A stretch of 64,000 bases of DNA, from positions 311,312 through 375,311 of the forward strand of contig CANNZV010001123.1 in NCBI GenBank assembly GCA_947561585.1, written 5' to 3'. Each line of letters starts with the position of its first letter. Positions within the stretch are counted from its first letter, which is position 1. Below are positions 22,291 through 33,527 of this stretch, piece after piece. The notes under the pieces were generated by a model. The model saw nothing but the letters and a program-made list of their open reading frames with translations, was not told the DNA's origin and ran no database searches. Made by a program: the position numbers and the translations under genes. This stretch comes from Caprella mutica (taxonomy: Eukaryota; Arthropoda; Malacostraca; Amphipoda; Caprellidae).

Positions 22291-22412
22291 CTATGGATTG
22301 CTTTGAGCCATTTAGCATACAGTGCCTCTTCTTTCGGAAAGGAAAGTGTCAATTTTCGTACTGGATCCATAATTTGACTTGCATCCAGGGACGCAGCAAC
22401 GCTTCGGCATAT
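22291..22412 (-). pseudogene. THAP zinc-finger exon with a 1-base insertion
   Basis: The exon lies between acceptor TTATTTTGCAG and donor CATAG|GTAAGT. It opens ATG and reads MPKRCCVPGCKSNY, then after one extra base DPVRKLTLSFPKEEALYAKW and LKAIH. This is the N-terminal half of a THAP domain: the CxxxC pair, the FPK motif and the conserved Trp. The remaining Cys/His ligands should be in the next exon, not found. THAP domains bind DNA and occur in transcription regulators and P-element-type transposases. The single insertion could be a lesion or an assembly error. Confidence 0.7.
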
Positions 22413-22419
22413 CTGCAAA

Positions 22420-23262
22420 ATAAGTCATTAAATGTAATTACTTTTTAATTTAATATGTTTAAAATAGGGTCACAACATTTACACTTTCTAATTTTCTGAA
22501 CACTATAAGCTGGGTAAATTTGATATCAAGTAGCTAGCTAACTACCTATTTAGGTAGGTGTAATTTTCATAAGTTTTGTATGGTAAAGGCACCAGATGTG
22601 ATCTTAGTCCAATTTGTGTACAGGAATTAATATGCAACTATGCAAGCATACCAGTCTACCAGATTTTTATTTTCTTGAAAATAAATATTCTCGCAAAGTC
22701 TGCAGACTTCTTGTTATTTATTCCTATATAACCATTAATTTTTGGAGGGAAAAATGTTGGAGAATCACCCAAATTATACATAATTATTAGCTGAAATTTT
22801 CAGATTTCTTGGTAAGTCGGCAGACTTCTATGCACAGTGCAGAGTGCACCAGACTACCAGTGACCAAATACAGACTGGCAAGCATAGGAATTAATTCAAG
22901 TGTTCACATTTATTATCAAAGGATGACAGCATAACCCAGACTGTATTTGGTGCACTGAACTCCTCTGACTTTTCAAAAAATCTGTAAATTATCTGCAAAC
23001 ATTTCCTCATATTTTGGCTAGGTAGTCCTCCAACATTTATACAATTTACTCTCCTAAAATTAATGGTAATATATGGATAAATACCTAAAAGTCCTCTGAC
23101 ATTGCAAGAATAATTATTTTGGAGAATTTGAAAAGTCCTCGGACATGTCATTGGAATTTACCACCAAATACAATCTGGAGGCACCACTCTGCTCTGCATA
23201 ATGTGTCTCTTCTGCTGAGATTTTAATTTGAGAGAGTTACTCTTTGACCTTCAGAAGCAGAT
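22420..23262. other. Gene-free stretch with decayed inverted segments
   Basis: Fragments related to CCAAATACAGACTGG occur near 22865 and, inverted, near 22935 and 23160. The motif GCAGACTTCT occurs at about 22705 and 22823. These look like debris of an old inverted-repeat element. The 86-codon reverse frame 23151-22891 shows no domain. Confidence 0.35.
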
Positions 23263-23475
23263 TCAAAATATCCCACAGCTAAATTAATGGTAATATAGGA
23301 ATTAATTCAAAATCCCCCACACCTAAATTAATGGTAACTTAGGAATTAATTCAAAATATCCCACAGCTAATTCAATGGTAACATAGGAATTAATTCAAAA
23401 TCTCCCGCAGCTAAATTAATGGTAACATAGGAATTAATTCAAAATCTCCCGCAGCTAAATTAATGGTAACATAGG
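23263..23475. repeat. 44-bp minisatellite, left part, interrupted by BEL/Pao element 1
   Basis: Units containing AATTAATTCAAAATCTCCC and GCTAAATTAATGGTAACATAGG repeat about every 44 bp. The final ATAGG (23471-23475) is the target duplication; the array resumes at 31691. Confidence 0.85.
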
Positions 23476-24581
23476 TGTCGTGGAATAATATTCCACGTTA
23501 AGTTTCATCGAATTTTACTGGTTATATTTTATTAAAGTGTATTTTAGTATCGACTTTTAGGATGTCTGTTTTTATGTATGGATGGCAACACTGCGGCAAC
23601 ACTATCCTCGTGAGCCGGCGTTTTCTTAAAATCAGTTAGCCATTTTACTTCAACGTGATAAGCTAGTTTTAATGTGTATACTGTGTTTATTTTGAGGATT
23701 TATTTATTCAGTGTTTTCATTTTGATAGTATTATTTGGCCGCCATGAGTAGGGTTATATATAAATATGTTTGGCGTCTTTCTCTGATTGATTAGATAGTT
23801 TATTTGAATCGCCTTGGTATTGATATCATTTGTTGGTGTCCTGTCTAGTTATTACAGTGAGTAGGTGACACTTGTAGTGTGATTATCTGTGTGATGGGAG
23901 ACAAATAAATAATTTAGGAAATATTAATCTTTGCACAGTGGCTAATTATTTTGATAGGCTTTCTAGTTCATTATTCAGCAATGCAGCTGAATTTTAGTAT
24001 GTGCGTAAAGATTAGAATTCGGATCTAGATTTTATATTTTCTATATTTCGGGCAAGTTTTTAATGCATATGCTACCTGTTTTAAAATGATTTCTTTTAAT
24101 TCCATAATGTCATATATGGCAGTCATGGGTAGTAAATTTACATGCAATTCTATTTTTATATGTTCAATTTAGGTAGGTATTTTTTAGCTTTCCATTTATT
24201 TTGTATTTTCAGAAAAGGTAGTAGGTTCCATCCTAAACCCGCAGTGGTTAGGCTATTAATGATTGCTGTGATAATTATAGGCCCGCAGTGGTCATAGTGA
24301 TAAATTGCTATCTGGTTTGGCAAAGGTCTCTTGTACTATATCCCATTCTCCCAGACACTCCCACAGTCCGTAAGTTTATAGATTTCATGGAATGGTTTTA
24401 ATTGAGAATTTTCATAGGATGGTTTTATTGAGAATATTAAAGAATTGTTTTATTGTGAATTTTAATGTAGTTATTTAGGACTTTTAATTTATTTTAGCTT
24501 GTATTCACAGGCACGTTGTAACTCCACTCGAACGAATAGAAATTTAAGCAGCCAGTCTTTCATTCCTTTCCTCGAGTGACA
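23476..24581 (+). repeat. 5' LTR of BEL/Pao element 1
   Basis: TGTCG...GTGACA, 1,106 bp. A TATATAAA at about 23755 followed by an initiator-like region is a plausible promoter. AATAAA occurs near 23905. No tRNA primer site starting TGG directly follows; the nearest candidate starts about 24604. Confidence 0.9.
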
Positions 24582-24663
24582 GTGCGGACTTGGAGTGCAG
24601 TCTTGGTGGAGAAGTACGGACTTGGAGACCGGCCTTGGTGGAACAGTCACTGATCTTTACAAA

Positions 24664-25998
24664 ATGGGAAAGCCATCCCTTAAAGTTTTGGAAGCCGAGG
24701 AGGACAGAGATAGAGACAGTTTGATACGGATTCTGTCTAATATGGACCACTCTGTAGAAACTGTCCAAGAGATAAAAGCTGAGATCTCTAAAATAAAAAC
24801 TTCATGCAAGAAATTTGAAATCAGCAACAAAGCACTAGCAGAGTGGTACCTGAGCAATGGAAGTTACAACAGAGAGAAGGAGGTGAGATCAAACAGAATC
24901 CAATTGATCTACGTAGAGCCGCAGTTCGTGCTCTCAACAAGAAACTTCATGAGTTGTGTGTGGAAGTTGAGTCGACCATAGGCAATGGTAGTCAAGCCCC
25001 TGGGTCATGTGGATTCCCATCAAATGATCTGCTAGAGGACTCTACTGAGAAGGAGGATGCTCATGCCAGTCAGTTGCATATGCATGCCTCAGAGAAGACT
25101 GCCTCAGAAAAGACTGACAATTATTCTCTTGCATGTCTGCCAGTGCCTCCTGTTGACTCGACAGTGAACCCTGTAGTACCTAGTTTCGCTCTCGTTTCAA
25201 GAAGAATAGAAGAAGCTCATATCGAGGAGCCTCCAAAAACAAAAAATGAGGGTGCAATCGCTTTGCCTCCTGTCAGCCATAATGATAACCTGGTGGGTGC
25301 GAGATTTGGACGGATGTCCATTCCTAGTCATGAGAAGACTTGTTTCTCTAATGGTGCCGTCCCTAAAATAAGGAAACGGCCATTAACTTCAATCCTCCGT
25401 GAAACCCCGCAAGTGGAAAATGTTGTGGAGAGATGGATTGAGGATTCTGATGATTATCTTAATCCCAGCAAGCGTGTGGAGGAGCCAACTGAAGCTAAAA
25501 AGGAGACTGTTGTTTCGGCTCCAAAATTGATACAGAGGCCTGAGTTAGTGAATTACTCTGGTCGCCAGAGATTAGATGATTCAAATCGAAGGCACCTCAA
25601 GCACGAACTACTGAGAGGACTTGGTGATCCTTTTGACGGTGACCCCCTCAAGTTTTGGTGCTGGAAGACTCAAATTACTCGTAAACTGGAAGAGTCAGAG
25701 GCCGACCCGCAAGAGTCTATGTACGTTCTTCAAGCTAACACAAAAAACCGTCCCAGGTCCTTGGTGACGAGTCGAATTCAGTCAGGGGCTTTGGATCCAG
25801 ATTCGGCCTTGAGAGATCTCTGGGAAACTCTTGAGGAGAGGTACGGATCAAGCGAGAGAGTGTCTAACTGTATCATTGAAAAAGTACGAGAGTTCCCCAA
25901 TCTGAAAACTTGTAGGAACTCTTTTCTGCTGGAAGATCTCCTGGAACTTTGTCACTTAGTTCTCACCAGTATGAGGCAGTGTCCAGATCTATGTGTTT
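24664..25998 (+). pseudogene. BEL/Pao 1 gag (two single-base frame changes)
   Basis: ATG at 24664 opens a frame (MGKPSLKVLEAEEDRDRD). The protein must leave it near 24880, because the next frame reads DLRRAAVRALNKKLHELC, a normal gag continuation. Near 25990 it must shift back (LCV* to FDLPSGTQVILDKLPDKF) to reach the zinc knuckles and pol. The shifts cancel (-1 then +1). I see no slippery heptamer at either place. Gag proteins coat and package the element RNA. With only about two LTR differences, assembly errors are a fair alternative to mutation. Confidence 0.8.
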
Positions 25999-28900
25999 GA
26001 TCTACCAAGTGGAACACAGGTAATCCTTGACAAGTTACCAGATAAGTTTCGCAGCAGGTGGCAAACAAAGTGTTTCACCCACAGAGAAGAGCATGGAGCT
26101 CTCCCAAAATTCAGAGAATTTGTGAAGTTCCTGGGAAACTATGTTTCAGAGCTCAACATGCCAGGGTTCACACAGGAAAACGTTACAGTTGCCACTCGTC
26201 ATGTGAAAGTTCTGGCTTCGAAGTCAAATGAAACTAAGGAGTGCATTCTTCATAAGGTTGATGGCCATACACTGGAGAATTGCAGCAAGTTTGGCAGTAT
26301 GTCCTATCTAGATAAAAGACAGTTTATGAGAGACAACGTGCTCTGCTACAAGTGCCTACAACCCAACCATCAAGCGAGAGATTGCAAGGTTGATGTGTCA
26401 TGTGAGAGATGTCAAAGGGGGCACCCTACAATCCTGCACAGGGAAAATTCAGATAAGTTCCATAATTTCAAGTCCAATCCTAACTTCCTTGCACTCCCTA
26501 ATCAAAGATCCAATACTAGAGATTTCAATCGATCAAATAAGCCTAGTGATATCAATAAAGATTCTCGACAATTGAATTCATTTTGTGCTCAGATATGTCA
26601 TAACGAAGAGAGTGTAAGAATTTGCTCTAAAACACTGATCGTAGATTTGAAAATAAAACATAGACCTGGTTCCTTACGTTGCCCTGCGATCTTGGACGAT
26701 CAAATTAATTGTTCTCTAGTAGATCCGAAAGTGTTGAAACATTTTAGAATTGAGGGCGATGCCATTACTTACAAATTAACTACAACCTCTGGTTACCAGA
26801 CGAAGATAGAGGGTAACCGGATCTTTGATTTTCAGATAAGGGGAATTACTGAAAGATCGTGGATAGATCTCCCTCCTCTCAGAACAAATCCGTATCTACC
26901 GACTTGTAAGAAAGAAGTCGCCAGCCCCGAACTAGTAGCATCCCATCCTCATATAAGAAGTTACGCCAAACGTTTCCCTTCATTGGACGAGGACATAGAG
27001 GTTCTAATCCTGGTGGGGGCCGACTGTGGTGGAGCCATGGGAGGAAGATCTTACGGTTCTCATCATCCATATGTCTACAGATCTCCTCTCGGATGGTCTC
27101 TGGTGGGTCCTGCATGTTTAGAGCGAAAACATGACGAAGATACCAAGTGCCTGAAGATAGCTTGTGACTTCGAGCACTATGTTGCCAAGAATGATTTCCC
27201 TCAGTCAGTTACAGACATCACTCGTGGCTTGGAGGTGTTCAGAGAGTATCCTGATGATGAGGAACTCGGTCACTCCAAGGATGAGCAACAGTTCTTAGAC
27301 CTGATGAGAAACGAGGTGAAAGTCACAAAGACTGGTCATCTGCAGTTCCCCCTTCCCCTTCTTGATGGAGCAGTTCTCCCGGATAATAAGAGGTCCGTCT
27401 TTATGAGGTCTTCTAATACGCTTCGTCGTATACAGAGAGATCCAGCAAAGTTAGCTAGCTGCCTCGAGATCATAGGAGACTACATAGCAAAGGGTCAAGT
27501 TGAGAAAGTGCCAAGGAGCCAGCTCTACATGGAGTCCTTTTATGTTCCAGTATTCCCAATAGACCAGAAAAACAAGATTCGTATGGTCTTTGACTCTAGT
27601 GCTAGGTACAACGGCACAAGCCTGAATGACTGTTTACTCCAGGGACCTGACGAAAATAACAGAATTGTTGGTGTTCTCACGAGATTTCGTCTTGGTGTTG
27701 TGGGCTTTGCTGCGGATGTCGAAAGAATGTTCCATTCGTTCTACGTTGATCCCAGACATCGTGACTTCATGAGATTCTTTTGGTGGGACCAGAATAACCC
27801 ACGCAATGAACTTGTGCCTTACCGAAGTAAGGTGCATGTGTTTGGTAACAAGTCCAGCCCAGCGGTTGCCACGTATGGTTTAAGGCACACCACTAAATTA
27901 GTCCGAAATGAAGAAAACTCAAAAGCCTGTGACTGCATCTTCAATTCCTTCTACGTTGACGACTTACTGGCAGCAGCGAAATCTGCAGATGAGGCCGTGG
28001 AGATCCTCACTCGATGTAGAAGTATTTTGGGGACTTTCAACCTCAGGTTGCATAAGATATGTTCTAACTGTCCCGAGGTACTTTCAAGGTTTCCTGAGAG
28101 TGAGTTAGCTGAAAAAGCTAATCGTATCTTCCTCGGAGACAAGTCGAGTATGAAGACATTGGGCCTTGAGTGGTGTATCATCAGCGATTCATTCATATTC
28201 AAGATAATCTTTCCCTCGAACCCCTACACTAAGAGAGGCATGTTAAGTACCCTGAACAGTCCCTATGACCCTCTTGGGATGGTTTCTCCTGTGATACTTG
28301 GAGGGAAATGCCTTCAGAGAGAGATCATTATGGAGTCTAAGCAAGAAAAGGAAGGGAAAATAGACTGGGATGAGGTCTTGTCTGAAACTTACTTGGAAAA
28401 ATGGCGAGACTGGATTAAATGTGCGTCAGTACCCATTGTGATATCAATCCCTAGAAATTTCTTCTCTCGGAACTCTATCGGGACACCACGCATGGAGCTA
28501 CATGTGTTTTGCGATTCCTCAGTCCTGGCCATCGGTGTAGTCATCTATGTGCGTGTTGTCAATCAGAGTGGAGAAGTGATAGTTTCTTTTCTGTATGGGA
28601 ATTCAAAACTGTGTCCCAAGTCTGCCACCTCCATGCCACGCAGTGAGCTCTGCGCTGCCGTTGATGCTGCTGCATGCGCAAACTATATGACTAAGGAGAT
28701 TCGCAGACACATTCACAGAACCTTTTACTACTCTGACAGCAAAGTGGTCTTGGGCTACTTGAGGAATACTCGTGACAGATTCGCCAAGTATGTTACTGCG
28801 AGGGTCGATAAGATCTTGAAAACTTCGAATGCTAGTCAGTGGCAGTATGTGGAGTCCAAAATGAATCCCGCAGACGCTGCGACAAGACCCATGACCCCCG

Positions 28901-30597
28901 AACAACTTAAGACCTCAATTTGGTTGACTGGACCTGAATTCTTGAAGGAGGAACCTCTCAAGAAATATGATGAGGATGACCTTATCGGCGAACTTCCGAT
29001 GACTGAAAACTCTCTCAAGGTACTGGTTTCTGCCGTGGGAGAGGAGAATGACACTCTTGATGGTATAGTCCAGAGATACAGCAGCTGGCGAAGAGTGAAG
29101 TCTGTGCTTTCAAATGTTTGCAAGTTCACTATTAGACTTCTTGGTCGTGTCAGAAAGACACAGGCGGATGACACTGACTTCACCCAGGTAGCTGAGGAAC
29201 TAATAATAAAGCATGCTCAGAAGTCTTGTTTCCCCGAAGCGTTATCTGCACTGAAGCGTGGACAGCCGTTGAAGGAGTCTCACTGCTTCTCATCACTGTG
29301 TCCTTTCTTGGATGAGAATGAAATTGTGAGAGTTGGCGGCAGACTGAAGAATAGCCAGCTCGATTTCTCTTCAAAACACCCAATACTTTTGCCTAAAAGG
29401 CATGAAGTCACAAGTTTGGTGGTGAATCATTGCCATGAAGGAACATTTCATCAGGGGAAACACATTACATCAGGAGCTCTCCAGCAAGCGGGTTTTCATG
29501 TACACAGTGGATGCAAAGTGATAAAGGAGACGTTATCCCGATGTGTAATATGCAGAAAGCTTCGTGGCCCACTGCAAACCCAAATAATGGCGGATCTCCC
29601 AGCGGATCGTCTATTGAATGGTGCACCTTTCACGAACGTGGGGTTTGATGCTTTTGGACCTTACCATGTTTACGAAGGAAAATCTACACGTAGGAACTCT
29701 GCAACTAAGAAGATTTATGGCTTACTCTTCACTTGCTTAACCAGTCGCGCCATCCATATCGAGCCGTTATCTGCTCTTGATATTTCGTCCTTCAAGTTGG
29801 CATTTCGAAGATTTATCTCTCTTAGGGGACCATGCAAGAGACTCAGATCCGACAGAGGGACGAACTTCGTGGGAGCACGGAATCAAATACTGAGGGATAT
29901 CGGACCAGACAATCTGAAGCAAGCATGTGCCGATCTTGATTGTGTTTGGCAGTTGAACACTCCTGGTGCTAGTCACGCTGCTGGTATTTGGGAGCGTAAA
30001 ATTGGCTCCTTCAAGCGTGTGTTTGAGGGTGCTATGAAGCAGCTTAATAGGAGACATCTTAGCAGAGACGAACTCCAAACCCTATTCTCGGAGTGTGCGG
30101 CAATTGTGAATATGACTCCTCTTTATCTGCCCTCGAACGATCCTAACGACCCAATAGCTATATCCCCACAAATGCTATTAACACTCAAGACCGGCGAAGA
30201 CTTTTCCGCCACCGATCTATCACCAACCGATCTCCAGCAATACGGTGCGAAGAGATGGAAGCGTGTGAGTTATTTGGCGGAACAATTTTGGGTGAGACAT
30301 AAGAGGCAGTACCTAAAGTCTTTGCAGGAACGTAGCAAGTGGAGGTACAGTAAGAGGTCCTTACGTACAGGTGATTTAGTTCTCCTGAAGACATCCTCTG
30401 GTAGAGGAGAATGGCCTATTGCTAGGATTGTCTCTGCCAGACAAAGTGAAGACGGTCACGTAAGAAGTGTGACTCTTGAGATGGTGGATGCAAACTCAGG
30501 CAGAGTCAAGAAGCTAGAGCGCTGTGTGCAGGACACAGTCCTTCTTATCCCATGTCCGGCATCAGAAGACCCTTCAGGGGGGAATGTCGTGGAATAA
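25993..30597 (+). CDS. BEL/Pao 1 pol polyprotein (gag C-terminus, protease, RT, RNase H, integrase)
   Basis: One open frame of 1,534 codons. In order: CCHC-type knuckles (CYKCLQPNHQARDC, CERCQRGHPTILH) from about residue 80; Pao-type aspartic protease (CPAILDDQ, LILVGADCGG); RT with FAADVERMF and catalytic FYVDD at about residue 653; RNase H (HVFCDSS, YYSDSK); the integrase HHCC finger ending CVICRKLRG; a DDE core with GFDAFG, RSDRGTNF and the Glu in GIWERK (about 1217-1334); and the Pao-specific C-terminal domain (RTGDLVLLK...). The stop lies 13 nt inside the 3' LTR. All catalytic residues are intact, so this enzyme set looks functional. Confidence 0.95.
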   Translation: MFDLPSGTQVILDKLPDKFRSRWQTKCFTHREEHGALPKFREFVKFLGNYVSELNMPGFTQENVTVATRHVKVLASKSNETKECILHKVDGHTLENCSKFGSMSYLDKRQFMRDNVLCYKCLQPNHQARDCKVDVSCERCQRGHPTILHRENSDKFHNFKSNPNFLALPNQRSNTRDFNRSNKPSDINKDSRQLNSFCAQICHNEESVRICSKTLIVDLKIKHRPGSLRCPAILDDQINCSLVDPKVLKHFRIEGDAITYKLTTTSGYQTKIEGNRIFDFQIRGITERSWIDLPPLRTNPYLPTCKKEVASPELVASHPHIRSYAKRFPSLDEDIEVLILVGADCGGAMGGRSYGSHHPYVYRSPLGWSLVGPACLERKHDEDTKCLKIACDFEHYVAKNDFPQSVTDITRGLEVFREYPDDEELGHSKDEQQFLDLMRNEVKVTKTGHLQFPLPLLDGAVLPDNKRSVFMRSSNTLRRIQRDPAKLASCLEIIGDYIAKGQVEKVPRSQLYMESFYVPVFPIDQKNKIRMVFDSSARYNGTSLNDCLLQGPDENNRIVGVLTRFRLGVVGFAADVERMFHSFYVDPRHRDFMRFFWWDQNNPRNELVPYRSKVHVFGNKSSPAVATYGLRHTTKLVRNEENSKACDCIFNSFYVDDLLAAAKSADEAVEILTRCRSILGTFNLRLHKICSNCPEVLSRFPESELAEKANRIFLGDKSSMKTLGLEWCIISDSFIFKIIFPSNPYTKRGMLSTLNSPYDPLGMVSPVILGGKCLQREIIMESKQEKEGKIDWDEVLSETYLEKWRDWIKCASVPIVISIPRNFFSRNSIGTPRMELHVFCDSSVLAIGVVIYVRVVNQSGEVIVSFLYGNSKLCPKSATSMPRSELCAAVDAAACANYMTKEIRRHIHRTFYYSDSKVVLGYLRNTRDRFAKYVTARVDKILKTSNASQWQYVESKMNPADAATRPMTPEQLKTSIWLTGPEFLKEEPLKKYDEDDLIGELPMTENSLKVLVSAVGEENDTLDGIVQRYSSWRRVKSVLSNVCKFTIRLLGRVRKTQADDTDFTQVAEELIIKHAQKSCFPEALSALKRGQPLKESHCFSSLCPFLDENEIVRVGGRLKNSQLDFSSKHPILLPKRHEVTSLVVNHCHEGTFHQGKHITSGALQQAGFHVHSGCKVIKETLSRCVICRKLRGPLQTQIMADLPADRLLNGAPFTNVGFDAFGPYHVYEGKSTRRNSATKKIYGLLFTCLTSRAIHIEPLSALDISSFKLAFRRFISLRGPCKRLRSDRGTNFVGARNQILRDIGPDNLKQACADLDCVWQLNTPGASHAAGIWERKIGSFKRVFEGAMKQLNRRHLSRDELQTLFSECAAIVNMTPLYLPSNDPNDPIAISPQMLLTLKTGEDFSATDLSPTDLQQYGAKRWKRVSYLAEQFWVRHKRQYLKSLQERSKWRYSKRSLRTGDLVLLKTSSGRGEWPIARIVSARQSEDGHVRSVTLEMVDANSGRVKKLERCVQDTVLLIPCPASEDPSGGNVVE

Positions 30598-31690
30598 TAT
30601 TCCACGTTAAGTTTCATCGAATTTTACTGGTTATATTTTATTAATGTGTATTTTAGTATCGACTTTTAGGATGTCTGTTTTTATGTATGGATGGCAACAC
30701 TGCGGCAACACTATCCTCGTGAGCCGGCGTTTTCTTAAAATCAGTTAGCCATTTTACTTCAACGTGATAAGCTAGTTTTAATGTGTATACTGTGTTTATT
30801 TTGAGGATTTATTTATTCAGTGTTTTCATTTTGATAGTATTATTTGGCCGCCATGAGTAGGGTTATATATAAATATGTTTGGCGTCTTTCTCTGATTGAT
30901 TAGATAGTTTATTTGAATCGCCTTGGTATTGATATCATTTGTTGGTGTCCTGTCTAGTTATTACAGTGAGTAGGTGACACTTGTAGTGTGATTATCTGTG
31001 TGATGGGAGACAAATAAATAATTTAGGAAATATTAATCTTTGCACAGTGGCTAATTATTTTGATAGGCTTTCTAGTTCATTATTCAGCAATGCAGCTGAA
31101 TTTTAGTATGTGCGTAAAGATTAGAATTCGGATCTAGATTTTATATTTTCTATATTTCGGGCAAGTTTTTAATGCATATGCTACCTGTTTTAAAATGATT
31201 TCTTTTAATTCCATAATGTCATATATGGCAGTCATGGGTAGTAAATTTACATGCAATTCTATTTTTATATGTTCAATTTAGGTAGGTATTTTTTAGCTTT
31301 CCATTTATTTTGTATTTTCAGAAAAGGTAGTAGGTTCCATCCTAAACCCGCAGTGGTTAGGCTATTAATGATTGCTGTGATAATTATAGGCCCGCAGTGG
31401 TCATAGTGATAAATTGCTATCTGGTTTGGCAAAGGTCTCTTGTACTATATCCCATTCTCCCAGACACTCCCACAGTCCGTAAGTTTATAGATTTCATGGA
31501 ATGGTTTTAATTGAGAATTTTCATAGGATGGTTTTATTGAGAATATTAAAGAATTGTTTTATTGTGAATTTTAATGTAGTTATTTAGGACTTTTAATTTA
31601 TTTAAGCTTGTATTCACAGGCACGTTGTAACTCCACTCGAACGAATAGAAATTTAAGCAGCCAGTCTTTCATTCCTTTCCTCGAGTGACA
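30585..31690 (+). repeat. 3' LTR of BEL/Pao element 1
   Basis: Same length as the 5' LTR. The differences noticed by eye are a T for A near 30645 and an A for T near 31605. Confidence 0.95.
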
Positions 31691-31755
31691 ATAGGAATTA
31701 ATTAAAAAAATACCCCACAGCTAAATTAATAGTAACATAGGAATTAATTCAAGAA
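31691..31755. repeat. 44-bp minisatellite, right part after BEL/Pao 1
   Basis: Resumes with ATAGGAATTAATT, the register left at 23475, for about one and a half degenerate units. Confidence 0.8.
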
Positions 31756-31922
31756 TCAAGATCTCCGCAGAGATCTCCAATTTCTACAGATTTGTCGCTG
31801 AAAAAATGCTCCTTATTCTGCAGTCTGACTGGAGCTTATCCAAGCCTAGAATAAGAGTCTTAACTAGCTAGGCAAGTCTAATTAGTAATTACTTTCTAAT
31901 AGACTAGGGTCAACCGATCAAG

Positions 31923-32143
31923 CAGGTAAATTGAGGCACCTTAACTAACTGCGGCCTCTAACAACAGAAACATCATAGCTTCAAAACACTCTTTAAAAAC
32001 TTAAATTAATAAATTATAGCATGCACTGCGCTTCTTTTGATGAATAATTGGCTATGCAACATTTTTAATGTAATTTCAGTTCAGAATGTTTTAGAGACTC
32101 TCTTGAGAGGGCCGCAATTAAAAATTAAAGGGCCGCAATTTAC
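31923..32143. mobile_element. MITE copy 1 with CAGGTAAATTG(C)GGC termini
   Basis: Starts CAGGTAAATTGAGGC and ends near GGCCGCAATTTAC. Its interior matches, in reverse complement, the copy at 33336-33527 (for example AGCTTCAAAACACTCTTT). The right end is rearranged by a duplicated GGGCCGCAATT. Confidence 0.55.
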
Positions 32144-32149
32144 GGGTCC

Positions 32150-32245
32150 ATACAATTACCGGAACGGCCATGAATTACCGGAACGGATCATGAATTACCG
32201 GAACGGATCATGAATTACCGGAACGGATCATGAATTACCGGAACA
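32150..32245. repeat. 20-bp tandem repeat, about 4.5 copies
   Basis: ATGAATTACCGGAACGGATC at a 20-bp period. Confidence 0.85.
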
Positions 32246-32249
32246 GAGA

Positions 32250-32612
32250 CGTTTTATTGAGAAATATTCCTATTTATGTAATTTAGTAATGCATTTGGTC
32301 AACATATGGTCCAAATGATATCATATTTAACCATTTTACACTCGTTTCATCCCATAATCACTACAAAACGAATAAATCCAAGACAGAAATTTTACAAGAG
32401 TATACGCTGAAATTAGTTTTCTCTATAAGATATTTCATAGAAAGTACTTTAAGGAGAGACTAAAGTAATTTTAGTGCGTGACTTTCTATTATAGTTTTAT
32501 TGAGAAATAACCCTAGTTATGTAATTTAGGTATATATTTGGTCTGAATGATATCATATTTAACCATTTTATACTCATTTCTGCTCACTCGTAATCGCTAC
32601 CCAACGTCTGAA
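32250..32612. repeat. Direct duplication of about 110 bp
   Basis: GTTTTATTGAGAAATA..., GATATCATATTTAACCATTT and TCACTAC/TCGCTAC appear in the same order at about 32250-32365 and 32493-32602. No coding sequence is involved. Confidence 0.55.
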
Positions 32613-33335
32613 ATGGACAGCGTGATAATGTGATACAGAGTTGCAGTACTATAAAGGCCTATTAGTGGCATATCATGATATAACTACTCTATAAAGTACG
32701 CTTGCAAAAGAGACGAAATTGAGTTTCTTCTGCTCAGCCCCCCCTCGTGACGTCATAGAGGATAGTATTGTGTATTAAATTGTTGTCACTCGTATAGCAA
32801 ATTCATTTTGAAAGTATCAATTATCATAGTTTCTTTTTATTTATTTAGGTAATATTAAGCAATAAGAAAAATGGTAAATAAGATTTAATAAACATAAGTA
32901 TTAATAAGTAAACATTAATTAATTGAATTATTTTTCCTTTGCTTCAAAATTAGTGTTTTCTATAATAAATAGTCTCAGGGAATTTATTAAGTTATTAGAC
33001 ATGATTTGGTACAATTATAAACGTATGGGGATTGATGAAACGAAGAAATAACCGTTTTCGAATGTATTTCAACTTGACGAAATCAGTGTGCGTGACAAAC
33101 TAACTAACAAACAAAGAACGCAATACTAAAATAGAAAACTTCCTCGAAGAAAACTTATCAGGGGTAACTCAAGAAAATATAAGACATGAATTAAAGTTGA
33201 TTCTTATAGAATTAATAACACCGTGAATTGATATATTTTACTGGTCATAAATTTTTATGGTTAGATCACATAAATATAACTTTAGTGGTCATTTTCCTTG
33301 AAATAGCATGGTTATCATACCATGCTAGAGTCACG

Positions 33336-33527
33336 CAGGTAAATTGCGGCCCTCTACAAAAAGTCTCAAAAACATTCTGAATCGAAATACATTAAAATGT
33401 TGCATAACTATCAAAAGAAGTACAGTGCATACTATAACTTATCAATTTAAGTTTTAAAAGAGTGTTTTGAAGCTATGATGTACTGTTGTTAGAGGCCGAA
33501 GTTAGTAAGTATGCCGCAATTTACCTG
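33336..33527. mobile_element. MITE copy 2 with CAGGTAAATTGCGGC termini
   Basis: CAGGTAAATTGCGGC at the left and GCCGCAATTTACCTG at the right are perfect 15-bp terminal inverted repeats about 190 bp apart. It is the inverted relative of the copy at 31923. A target duplication is not clear. Confidence 0.65.

Larger units (their letters stand above)
23476..31690 (+). mobile_element. BEL/Pao LTR retrotransposon 1, recent insertion (8,215 bp)
   Basis: Two 1,106-bp LTRs starting TGTCGTGG and ending GAGTGACA flank gag and pol. ATAGG is duplicated at 23471-23475 and 31691-31695. A purine tract AGGGGGGAA precedes the 3' LTR. Only about two LTR differences were noticed by eye, so the insertion is young. 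No envelope-like frame is present. Confidence 0.95.

Noticed and set aside
24843..24981. Programmed -1 frameshift in BEL/Pao 1 gag
   Set aside because: No slippery heptamer or stem was found in the overlap, and a compensating +1 change is also needed, so indels are likelier.
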